A program made the translations under genes and the position numbers. From positions 1 through 5,597 of the forward strand of contig JAHFPO010000141.1 of assembly GCA_023266695.1 (NCBI GenBank): a stretch of 5,597 nt of DNA, in the 5' to 3' direction. Positions 1 through 5,519 of the stretch are shown here, piece by piece. The notes under the pieces are model-generated. The model was not told the DNA's origin, made no database searches, and was given only the letters and a program-made list of their open reading frames with translations. Position 1 is the first letter of the stretch, and the number at the start of each line of letters is the position of its first letter. Source of the DNA: Hyphomicrobiales bacterium. GTDB lineage: Bacteria > Pseudomonadota > Alphaproteobacteria > Rhizobiales > Xanthobacteraceae.

Positions 1-899
1 CGCTTGCTCTTTTTCGCGGCGCCCTCTCCGCTCAGGTCGAAACCTGGCGTGAACGTTTGATCGAGGCGCTCGCCGCGCTCGAGGCGACGATCGATTTCGT
101 CGACGAAGACGATGTGCCGGAGGATCTGCTGACGCCGGCGATGACGGTCGCCCGCGCGCTCGCAGCCGAGATCAAGACTGCACTCGCCGATGCGAATCGC
201 GGCGAGCGGCTGCGCGACGGCTTCATGGTCGCTCTCGTGGGTCCACCCAATGTGGGAAAATCGACTTTGCTCAACCGGCTGGCGCGGCGCGAGGTCGCGA
301 TCGTCACGGAGATTCCCGGCACCACCCGCGATCCGATCGAAGTGGCATTGAACCTTGCCGGCATTCCGGTGGTGCTGGTGGACACGGCCGGCGTTCGCGA
401 AACCACCGATCCAATCGAAACCGAAGGCGTGCGGCGCGCCCGTGCCCGCGCCGAAGCGGCCGATCTGGTGCTGTGGCTGGTGGAAGCGGGCGAAACGAAC
501 CCCACCTCTCCCCCAGCGTTAGCAAAGCGCAGCATCACAATCCGCACCAAGGCCGACCTCGTTGATTCGGAAGGACAACGACGGCTGCAGAACCAAGGCG
601 CGTTCATTCTTTCCGCCCACAGCGGAATGGGAATGGAGCGGCTATTGGAAATTCTCGAGCATGAAGCCGAGACACTCGGCGGCGAACCTGCGCTGGTCAC
701 CCATGCGCGGCAACGTCATGCCTTGGCGGAGACCGTGGAGCGGCTCGAATCGGCGATCGCTGGCGCTGCGCCCGGACGCGAGGAGATCGTCGCCGAGGAG
801 ATGCGGCTCGCTGCCCGCGCGCTCGGGCGCATCACCGGACGAGTCGATGTGGAGGACGTGCTCGATCAAATCTTCAAAAACTTCTGTATTGGTAAATGA
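1..899 (+). CDS. mnmE: tRNA uridine-5-carboxymethylaminomethyl(34) synthesis GTPase MnmE (5'-partial)
   Basis: MnmE is a GTPase that works with MnmG to build the (carboxymethyl)aminomethyl group on uridine 34 of certain tRNAs. The gene enters the window already in frame: the first whole codon is at 3 and an open frame of 298 codons runs to TGA at 897-899. The missing N-terminal part, roughly 140-150 residues by family length, should be the formyl-tetrahydrofolate-binding domain. The TTG at 57 is an internal leucine, not a start. The visible protein opens in the helical domain and then shows the inserted G domain: G1 GPPNVGKST (240-266), with the Asn typical of potassium-dependent MnmE G domains; G2 GTTRD (318-332); G3 DTAG (381-392); G4 TKAD (546-557), a Thr variant of NKxD; and a G5-like SAHSGMG. 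It ends in FCIGK, the conserved C-terminal motif with the functional cysteine. No truncation or frameshift is seen at the 3' end. The identification is secure. Confidence 0.97.
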   Translation, partial: LALFRGALSAQVETWRERLIEALAALEATIDFVDEDDVPEDLLTPAMTVARALAAEIKTALADANRGERLRDGFMVALVGPPNVGKSTLLNRLARREVAIVTEIPGTTRDPIEVALNLAGIPVVLVDTAGVRETTDPIETEGVRRARARAEAADLVLWLVEAGETNPTSPPALAKRSITIRTKADLVDSEGQRRLQNQGAFILSAHSGMGMERLLEILEHEAETLGGEPALVTHARQRHALAETVERLESAIAGAAPGREEIVAEEMRLAARALGRITGRVDVEDVLDQIFKNFCIGK

Positions 900-911
900 A
901 AGGTTAACGAC

Positions 912-927
912 TGATTCACGTGAAACA
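912..927. other. parS: parS-like centromere site 1
   Basis: The 16 bp TGATTCACGTGAAACA differ by one base from the recalled ParB-binding consensus TGTTTCACGTGAAACA (A instead of T at position 3). The site lies 12 bp after the mnmE stop, outside any gene. ParB encoded at 4486-5373 is the expected ligand. The substitution creates a GATTC (GANTC) motif at 913-917. Calling it parS rests on the palindromic core TTCACGTGAA, on two similar sites nearby and on linkage to parAB; occupancy is inferred. Confidence 0.88.
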
Positions 928-937
928 CGGGAGGGAG

Positions 938-953
938 TGATTCACGTGAAACA
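938..953. other. parS: parS-like centromere site 2
   Basis: This site has the same 16 bp as site 1, TGATTCACGTGAAACA, starting 26 bp after it and in the same orientation. The flanking bases differ, so the conserved unit is the 16-mer itself rather than a longer duplicated block. It carries the same one-base deviation from consensus and the same internal GATTC (939-943). Two identical deviant sites suggest that the variant is kept, or arose by local duplication. ParB binding is inferred. Confidence 0.88.
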
Positions 954-997
954 TGCCGGGGAGCTCGGTGAATGAAGGATCGAATCGGCTCCGTCCA

Positions 998-1013
998 TGT
1001 TTCACGTGAAACG
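998..1013. other. parS: parS-like centromere site 3
   Basis: The 16 bp TGTTTCACGTGAAACG match the parS consensus except for the last base (G for A). The inner 14 bp GTTTCACGTGAAAC are a perfect palindrome, so this is probably the strongest site of the cluster. It lies 60 bp from site 2 (start to start) and about 20 bp upstream of a candidate promoter for mnmG, so ParB loading or spreading here could affect transcription of the downstream genes. That effect is inferred. Confidence 0.92.
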
Positions 1014-1033
1014 ACTGGTAAATGGCAGGGGCT

Positions 1034-1062
1034 TTGACGGCTTCCCGAGGCTTCGATAGACC
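1034..1062 (+). promoter_or_regulatory. Candidate housekeeping promoter upstream of mnmG
   Basis: TTGACGG at 1034-1040 is followed after 14 bp by GATAGACC at 1055-1062. This resembles the Caulobacter housekeeping promoter pattern as I recall it (TTGACGS, a 10-14 bp gap, GCTANAWC): the -35 part fits fully and the -10 part at 6 of 8 positions. Transcription would start near 1069 and leave a leader of only about 15 bases before the mnmG ATG. The fit to the classical TATAAT -10 is poor (3 of 6), so this is a candidate only. Confidence 0.3.
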
Positions 1063-1083
1063 GGCGTAAACGGTGTGAAAACG

Positions 1084-2934
1084 ATGGATCGCTTCGACGT
1101 CATTGTCGTGGGTGGAGGCCATGCCGGCTGCGAAGCGGCTGCGGCCGCCGCCCGGCTCGGTGCGCGCACGGCACTCCTCACCCACCGCTTCGCCACCGTC
1201 GGCGCGATGTCGTGCAATCCCGCCATCGGCGGTCTCGGTAAGGGCCATCTGGTGCGCGAGATCGATGCTCTCGACGGCCTCATGGGCCGCGTCGCCGATG
1301 GTGCGGGTATCCAATTCCGATTGCTCAATCGCCGCAAGGGACCAGCCGTGCGTGGTCCGCGCGCCCAGGCCGACCGCAAGCTCTACGCGCGAGCGATGCA
1401 GGAGGCGATCCGCACCACACAACATCTCACCGTCATCGAAGGCGAGGCCGACGATCTTATCGTCCGCAGTGGAAAAGCTGTGGGCATTCGCCTCGCCGAT
1501 GGTCGTGAACTCTCGTCCGGCGCAGTGGTGTTGACTACGGGGACATTTCTGCGCGGGCTCATTCATATCGGCGAGACGCAAATTCCCGCCGGGCGAGTGG
1601 GCGAAGCGCCGGCGCTCGGGCTGTCGCGCACCCTCGGAGCACTCGGCTTTGCGCTCGGCCGGCTCAAGACCGGAACGCCGCCGCGTCTCGATGGCCGCAC
1701 CATCGACTGGAGCGGCGTCGAGCCGCAACCTGGCGACGATCCGCCCGAGCCGTTTTCCACTATGACGCAAGCCATTGATAATCCACAGGTTTCTTGCGGA
1801 ATCACGCGCACGACAGAAGCGACCCACGAGCTCATCCGCGCCAACTTGAATCGCTCGGCGATGTATTCGGGTCGCATCGAGAGCCGCGGACCGCGCTACT
1901 GCCCCTCGATCGAGGACAAGATCGTGCGCTTCGGCGAGCGCGACGGTCACCAGATTTTTCTCGAGCCCGAAGGCCTCGACGATCCGACCATCTATCCGAA
2001 CGGAATCTCGACCTCGCTGCCGGAGGAGATTCAGCGCGCGTTCGTCGCGACCATTCCCGGTCTCGAAAATGTGCGGATGATTCGCCCGGGCTACGCCATC
2101 GAATATGATCATGTGGATCCGCGCGAGCTCGAGCCGACGCTGGAGACGAAGCGCCTCGCCGGTCTTTTCCTCGCCGGCCAGATCAACGGCACCACCGGCT
2201 ACGAGGAAGCGGCGGGGCAAGGCCTGGTCGCCGGCCTCAATGCGGCGCGGCGCGCGGGCGGCGGCGCCGGCATCGTGTTCGATCGCGCCGAAGCCTATCT
2301 CGGCGTGATGGTCGACGATCTGGTAACGCGCGGGGTGAGCGAGCCCTATCGCATGTTTACCTCGCGCGCCGAATATCGGCTCACCTTGCGCGCCGATAAT
2401 GCCGATCAACGGCTGACGCCGCGCGGGCTCGCGCTCGGCTGCATCGGCGCACCGCGCGCGGCGAGCTTCCGGCGCAAGCTCGAGGCGCTCGAGAGGGCCC
2501 GCGCCTGGGCGCGCTCGGTCTCGATCACGCCGAGCGAAGCCGATCGATTCGGACTCGTTCTGAAGCGCGACGGGCAACGGCGTACGGCCTATGATTTGCT
2601 GTCCTATCCGAGCCTCGGCGTGGCTGAAGTGGCGCGGATTTGGCCCGCGCTGAACGCACTCGATAAGAAGATCGTCGATCAGCTCGAGATCGACGCCAAA
2701 TATGCGGTTTATCTCGATCGTCAGGCGGCGGACGTGGAGCGCTTCCGGCGCGACGAGGCCCTGCATTTGCCCACTGGCCTCGATTACGGCTCGATCCCCG
2801 GCCTGTCGATGGAACTGCGCCAGAAGCTCGGTGCGGTTCGCCCGCGCACCCTGGGCCAAGCCAATCGCATCGAAGGCATGACCCCGGTAGCGCTTACGCT
2901 GGTGGCGCTCCATGCGCGTCGCAAAGCAGGATGA
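1084..2934 (+). CDS. mnmG: tRNA uridine-5-carboxymethylaminomethyl(34) synthesis enzyme MnmG
   Basis: MnmG is the FAD-dependent partner of MnmE; the complex uses a methylene-tetrahydrofolate carbon and NADH to modify the wobble uridine. The protein has 616 residues from ATG 1084, close to the usual 620-630. Visible parts are the N-terminal FAD-binding [25 protein letters not shown] with the conserved Cys (residue 44); the GidA signature [15 protein letters not shown] with the second conserved Cys (residue 273); the motif [18 protein letters not shown]; and a complete C-terminal helical domain ([19 protein letters not shown]) that contacts MnmE. An in-frame GTG at 1075 would add three residues. 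I chose ATG 1084 because it gives the typical [11 protein letters not shown] start and has GGTG 8 bases upstream, whereas the GTG has no recognisable ribosome site. The 3' end overlaps rsmG by 23 bp. The spacer to mnmE holds three parS sites. No key residue is missing. Confidence 0.97.
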   Translation: MDRFDVIVVGGGHAGCEAAAAAARLGARTALLTHRFATVGAMSCNPAIGGLGKGHLVREIDALDGLMGRVADGAGIQFRLLNRRKGPAVRGPRAQADRKLYARAMQEAIRTTQHLTVIEGEADDLIVRSGKAVGIRLADGRELSSGAVVLTTGTFLRGLIHIGETQIPAGRVGEAPALGLSRTLGALGFALGRLKTGTPPRLDGRTIDWSGVEPQPGDDPPEPFSTMTQAIDNPQVSCGITRTTEATHELIRANLNRSAMYSGRIESRGPRYCPSIEDKIVRFGERDGHQIFLEPEGLDDPTIYPNGISTSLPEEIQRAFVATIPGLENVRMIRPGYAIEYDHVDPRELEPTLETKRLAGLFLAGQINGTTGYEEAAGQGLVAGLNAARRAGGGAGIVFDRAEAYLGVMVDDLVTRGVSEPYRMFTSRAEYRLTLRADNADQRLTPRGLALGCIGAPRAASFRRKLEALERARAWARSVSITPSEADRFGLVLKRDGQRRTAYDLLSYPSLGVAEVARIWPALNALDKKIVDQLEIDAKYAVYLDRQAADVERFRRDEALHLPTGLDYGSIPGLSMELRQKLGAVRPRTLGQANRIEGMTPVALTLVALHARRKAG

Positions 2935-3577
2935 TCGCGCCGCGGCCTTGCGGCTCATCCCTGTTTCACATGAAACAGCTGTGCGTCTCGATCAATTCGC
3001 GGCCTTGCTCCAGCGCTGGCAGAGGGCGGTGCAGCTCGTCGCCGCCTCGAGCCTGCCGAAACTGTGGACTCGCCACATCGCCGACAGCCTGCAACTCCTT
3101 GATTTAGCGCCTGCGGCGAGGATTTGGGCCGACCTCGGTTCGGGAGGAGGATTTCCGGGCCTGGTGCTCGCGATTGCTCTCTTTGACCGGCCGGGCGCCC
3201 TCGTCCATCTGATCGAGAGCGACAGCCGCAAGGCGGCTTTTCTGCGGGAGGCTGCCCGTATCACCCGAGCCCCGGTCAAGGTCCATGGGGAACGAATCGA
3301 GTCGGCAGCGAAACGGATCGCGGGAGAGGTCGAGATCGTCACCGCCCGGGCGCTTGCTCCCCTCCCCCGTCTGCTCGATTTGGCCGCTCCGCTCCTCGCC
3401 GCTGGTGCTCGCGGCCTTTTTCTGAAGGGACAAGATGTTGATAACGAATTGACCGAAGCCGCTAAATCTTGGAGCATCCAGGCGAAGATCCTGCCGAGTC
3501 GGACCGATTCCCGTGGTAGGATCGTTGTGGTCGAAGGGATTTTGCCCAAATACGCCTGTCCAGCCCGAGCCCGGTAA
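2912..3577 (+). CDS. rsmG: 16S rRNA (guanine(527)-N(7))-methyltransferase RsmG
   Basis: RsmG uses S-adenosylmethionine to methylate N7 of G527 in 16S rRNA, in the 530 loop of the small subunit; loss is known to give low-level streptomycin resistance in several bacteria. The 221-residue protein has the family order: [12 protein letters not shown] (32-43), [12 protein letters not shown] (52-63), SAM-binding [12 protein letters not shown] (73-84), the acidic [13 protein letters not shown] (101-113), [13 protein letters not shown] (143-155), LFLKGQ (169-174) and a final [10 protein letters not shown] strand (201-210). ATG 2912 lies within the end of mnmG and has GGTGG 7 bases upstream; the overlap suggests coupled translation. 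A TTG at 2948 is a less likely start. Residues 18-22, VSHET, are encoded by a parS-like site; alphaproteobacterial homologues as I recall them often read VSRET there, as a perfect parS would encode. The parA start follows the stop by 7 bp. Confidence 0.96.
   Translation: MRVAKQDDRAAALRLIPVSHETAVRLDQFAALLQRWQRAVQLVAASSLPKLWTRHIADSLQLLDLAPAARIWADLGSGGGFPGLVLAIALFDRPGALVHLIESDSRKAAFLREAARITRAPVKVHGERIESAAKRIAGEVEIVTARALAPLPRLLDLAAPLLAAGARGLFLKGQDVDNELTEAAKSWSIQAKILPSRTDSRGRIVVVEGILPKYACPARAR
2962..2977. other. parS: parS-like site 4, inside the rsmG coding sequence
   Basis: TGTTTCACATGAAACA differs from the parS consensus at one central base (A at 2970 instead of G), which breaks the CACGTG core. 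The site is read in frame as codons 18-22 of rsmG. The outer half-sites TGTTTCAC and TGAAACA are intact. Its position matches the parS sites I recall at the start of rsmG (gidB) in other alphaproteobacteria, which supports common origin. Whether the altered core still binds ParB well is open. Confidence 0.7.
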
Positions 3578-3584
3578 CCGAGCC

Positions 3585-4412
3585 ATGACCGATCAGCGCC
3601 CCCGCGTCCTCGCCATCGCCAACCAGAAGGGCGGTGTGGGCAAGACCACCACCGCCATCAATCTCGGCACCGCGCTCGCCGCCATCGACGAGCGCGTGCT
3701 GATCGTCGATCTCGATCCCCAGGGCAATGCCTCGACCGGCCTCGGCATCGACCACAAGAGTCGCAAGCGCTCGACCTACGACGTGCTGACCGGCCAGGCG
3801 ACGTTCGCCGCGACGGCGATGGAGACCGCCGTTCCCCGCCTTCACATCGCGCCCTCGACGCTCGATCTCTCCGGTCTCGAGCTCGAAATCGCGAATGAAC
3901 GCGATCGCGCCTATCGGCTGCGCAACGCGCTCGCTTCGCTCACGCGCCCGGCGCGCAACGCGACGGGAAAAATTGTCGGCGACGGCTACAGCTATGCGCT
4001 CGTCGACTGCCCGCCCTCGCTCAATCTCCTCACCATCAACGCCATGGCGGCGGCGGACGCGATCCTGGTGCCGCTGCAGTGCGAATTTTTCGCGCTCGAG
4101 GGACTTTCGCAATTGCTGAAGACCGTCGAGCAGGTGAAGACCAATCTCAATCCCGGCCTCACCATCCACGGCGTCGTGCTCACCATGTACGACGTCCGCA
4201 ACAATCTCTCCGACCAGGTGGTGGCCGACGTGCGCCAGTTCCTCGGCGACAAGGTCTACGACACCATCATCCCGCGCAATGTCCGCGTCTCGGAGGCGCC
4301 CTCCTACGGCAAGCCGGTGCTGCTCTATGACTTCAAATGCGTGGGCAGCCAGGCCTATCTGAAGCTCGCCTCCGAGATCGTGCAGCGCGAGCGCGCGCTG
4401 GCGGCGGCATGA
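3585..4412 (+). CDS. parA: Chromosome partitioning ATPase ParA (Soj family)
   Basis: ParA is a Walker-type ATPase that binds DNA non-specifically as an ATP dimer; stimulation by ParB at parS drives movement of the newly copied origin. From ATG 3585 the protein has 275 residues, normal for a chromosomal, small-type ParA with no N-terminal helix-turn-helix domain. Visible motifs are the deviant Walker A KGGVGKTTT with signature lysine K15 and K20, the A' motif VDLDPQGNAS (41-50), the Walker B region YALVDCPPSLNLLT (137-150), VPLQCEFFALEGL (162-174) and IIPRNVRVSEAPSYGKP (228-244), all typical of the family. The frame is open back to GTG 3513, but the extra 24 residues would lie within rsmG and resemble no ParA N-terminus. 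The ATG is 7 bp after the rsmG stop with only a weak upstream ribosome site, so coupling to rsmG translation is likely. parB follows after 73 bp. No defect is seen. Confidence 0.97.
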   Translation: MTDQRPRVLAIANQKGGVGKTTTAINLGTALAAIDERVLIVDLDPQGNASTGLGIDHKSRKRSTYDVLTGQATFAATAMETAVPRLHIAPSTLDLSGLELEIANERDRAYRLRNALASLTRPARNATGKIVGDGYSYALVDCPPSLNLLTINAMAAADAILVPLQCEFFALEGLSQLLKTVEQVKTNLNPGLTIHGVVLTMYDVRNNLSDQVVADVRQFLGDKVYDTIIPRNVRVSEAPSYGKPVLLYDFKCVGSQAYLKLASEIVQRERALAAA

Positions 4413-4447
4413 GAAACGAATATATGCCCGCGATCGGCCGGGCCGGG

Positions 4448-4471
4448 CGACGGGAACGCACGCACCCGTCG
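4448..4471 (+). promoter_or_regulatory. Hairpin in the parA-parB spacer
   Basis: CGACGGG (4448-4454) and CCCGTCG (4465-4471) form a perfect 7-bp stem with a 10-base loop. The stem ends 3 bases before the GGAGG ribosome site of parB. It has no T-tract, so it is not an ordinary Rho-independent terminator. A role in setting the parA:parB protein ratio, by pausing, processing or modulating initiation, is inference. Short GC-rich inverted repeats also occur by chance in such DNA. Confidence 0.4.
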
Positions 4472-4474
4472 AAC

Positions 4475-4482
4475 GGAGGTGA
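4475..4482 (+). promoter_or_regulatory. Strong Shine-Dalgarno sequence of parB
   Basis: GGAGGTGA is an extended match to the anti-Shine-Dalgarno sequence of 16S rRNA and the best ribosome site in the window. From the end of GGAGG there are 6 bases to TTG 4486 but 12 to ATG 4492, so spacing favours the TTG even though ATG is the stronger codon. The contrast with the weak site of parA suggests that parB is translated independently and at a higher rate. Confidence 0.75.
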
Positions 4483-4485
4483 ATC

Positions 4486-5373
4486 TTGACCATGGCGGAA
4501 GAGACGCCTCGCTCGCGATTGGGACGAGGGCTCGCGGCGCTCATCGGCGACGTCGGCGATGAAGCGGCCGCACTCGAGCGCACGCGCAGCCAGCGCCGGG
4601 TGCCGGTCGAGTTTCTCCGGCCCAACCCGCGCAATCCCCGCCGCCACTATGGCGATGTCGAGCTCGATGAGCTCGCCGCCTCGATCCGCGCCAAGGGAAT
4701 CCTGCAGCCGATCCTGGTGCGCACGGTCGGCGGGGCGGCGGACGCCTACGAGATCATCGCCGGCGAACGGCGCTGGCGCGCGGCGCAGCGCGCGGGCCAG
4801 CACGAGGTGCCGGTCCTGCTCTTGGAGATCGGCGATCGCGAAGCGCTCGAGATCGCCATCATCGAGAACGTCCAGCGCAGCGACCTCAATCCGCTCGAAG
4901 AGGCGACCGGCTACGACTCGCTGATTCAGCAGTTCGACTATCCCCAGGCCGAGCTCGCGCGCATCGTCGGCAAGAGCCGCAGCCACATCGCCAATACGCT
5001 GCGCCTGATGAAACTGCCGGAGAGCGTGAAGCGCTATCTCGCCGAGGGCAAACTCACCGCCGGACATGCGCGCGCGTTGCTCGCCCACGACCATCCGGAA
5101 CAGCTCGCGAAAGCAATCATCGAGAAGGGCCTCAATGTGCGCGACGTCGAGGCGATCGCCGAGGCGCGGGCGGAAGCGCGCGGCCGCCCGCCCCGCCGGC
5201 GTCCGCGCCTGGCGAAGAGCGCCGATGTGCGCGCGCTCGAGAAGCGGTTATCGGACGTGCTCGGTCTGGTGGTGGAGATCACCCAGCGCGGCGCCGGCGG
5301 CGAAGTTCGCATCCGCTACAAGACGCTGGAGCAGCTCGACGGCCTCTGCCGCCGCCTCGGCAGCCGGCACTAG
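4486..5373 (+). CDS. parB: Chromosome partitioning protein ParB (parS-binding CTPase)
   Basis: ParB binds parS, clamps and slides on neighbouring DNA using CTP, and stimulates ParA. From TTG 4486 it has 295 residues, normal for the family; ATG 4492 would remove only two. The order is complete: N-terminal RLGRGLAALIGD (11-22), the expected ParA-contact region; VEFLRPNPRNPRRHY (41-55); AGERRWRA (92-99), the arginine-rich CTP-binding motif; IENVQRSDLNPLEEA (126-140); the helix-turn-helix around ELARIVGKSRSHIANTLRLM (156-175); LAEGKLTAGHARALL (185-199); an Arg/Pro-rich linker (about 229-243); and the C-terminal dimerisation domain ending in LEQLDGLCRRLGSRH. It sits directly after parA with a strong ribosome site. 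Expected targets are the parS-like sites at 912, 938, 998 and 2962. Its TAG stop shares its last base with the repeat that follows. The identification is secure. Confidence 0.97.
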   Translation: MTMAEETPRSRLGRGLAALIGDVGDEAAALERTRSQRRVPVEFLRPNPRNPRRHYGDVELDELAASIRAKGILQPILVRTVGGAADAYEIIAGERRWRAAQRAGQHEVPVLLLEIGDREALEIAIIENVQRSDLNPLEEATGYDSLIQQFDYPQAELARIVGKSRSHIANTLRLMKLPESVKRYLAEGKLTAGHARALLAHDHPEQLAKAIIEKGLNVRDVEAIAEARAEARGRPPRRRPRLAKSADVRALEKRLSDVLGLVVEITQRGAGGEVRIRYKTLEQLDGLCRRLGSRH

Positions 5374-5421
5374 GGCGTGATCCCGAAAAGTGGGAACCGG
5401 TTTTCGGATAAGATCACGCCC
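5373..5421. repeat. 49-bp palindromic repeat element (rhizobial REP-like) after parB
   Basis: The outer arms GGGCGTGATC (5373-5382) and GATCACGCCC (5412-5421) are a perfect 10-bp inverted repeat. Directly inside, CCGAAAA (5383-5389) pairs with TTTTCGG (5401-5407), leaving a 4-base ATAA bulge on the right side and an 11-base loop. The layout and wording (TGATCC-CGAAAAGTGG-AACCGGTTTTCGG) match dispersed palindromic elements I recall from intergenic regions of Hyphomicrobiales. Its first base is the last base of the parB TAG. No T-tract follows, so terminator action is uncertain; it could stabilise the mRNA 3' end. Confidence 0.75.
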
Positions 5422-5428
5422 AAAATCA

Positions 5429-5476
5429 AAATGTTAGCGGGGAAGGCCGATTCAATTCGAACTGATCAGACTCTAG
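5429..5476. repeat. Possible second, degenerate module of the repeat mosaic
   Basis: After the 49-bp palindrome comes a short AT-richer linker and then a block containing TTCGAA (5456-5461), the 8-bp palindrome CTGATCAG (5462-5469) and ACTCTAG. Blocks of this kind, with GATTCAATTC and GATCAGACTCTAG, are what I recall following such palindromes in rhizobial genomes. No long perfect inverted repeat holds this block together, so it would be a degenerate copy. The call rests mainly on memory of the family. Confidence 0.35.
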
Positions 5477-5490
5477 GCGCACTGTCTTCG

Positions 5491-5519
5491 CGGCTCGGTG
5501 CGGCTCGGTGCGGCTCGTG
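5491..5519. repeat. 10-bp tandem repeat, 2.9 copies
   Basis: The unit CGGCTCGGTG occurs twice in full (5491-5500 and 5501-5510) and a third time with one G deleted (5511-5519). It lies in non-coding DNA about 120 bp after parB. A unit of 10 bp sets no reading frame and places each copy close to one helical turn from the next. It could be a simple slippage repeat, variable between strains, or a small array of protein sites. The sequence gives no basis to choose. Confidence 0.85.

Noticed and set aside
57..59. TTG 57 as the start of a short GTPase gene
   Set aside because: The frame is open back to the window edge and the residues before it (FRGALSAQVETWRER) continue MnmE. It is an internal leucine codon.
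900..1083. Small RNA or small protein gene in the mnmE-mnmG spacer
   Set aside because: No ORF with a ribosome site and no RNA-like fold beyond the parS palindromes could be supported.
1779..1787. TAATCCACA, one mismatch from a DnaA box
   Set aside because: A single site in coding sequence of mnmG with no neighbouring boxes or AT-rich region; expected by chance.
916..2958. 680-codon open frame on the minus strand across mnmG
   Set aside because: It is antisense to a complete, well-conserved mnmG. Its residues show no family motif and are rich in Arg and Ala, as expected for a GC-rich shadow frame. Its FHVKH-type phrases are just parS read backwards.
3436..3444. TGTTGATAA, one mismatch from a reverse DnaA box
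   Set aside because: Isolated, inside rsmG codons, with no companion boxes; not evidence of an origin.
3513..3584. N-terminal extension of ParA to GTG 3513
   Set aside because: It would lie within the rsmG 3' end, lacks a ribosome site and adds residues unlike any ParA start. MTDQRPRVLAIANQKGG from ATG 3585 is typical.
3462..4634. 390-codon open frame on the minus strand across parA
   Set aside because: It is antisense to parA and spans parts of rsmG and parB. It has no credible start context and is explained by codon bias of the real genes.
5373..5421. Rho-independent terminator after parB
   Set aside because: The stem is strong, but no run of T follows; the next bases are CAAAATC or similar. 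It fits a dispersed palindromic repeat better.
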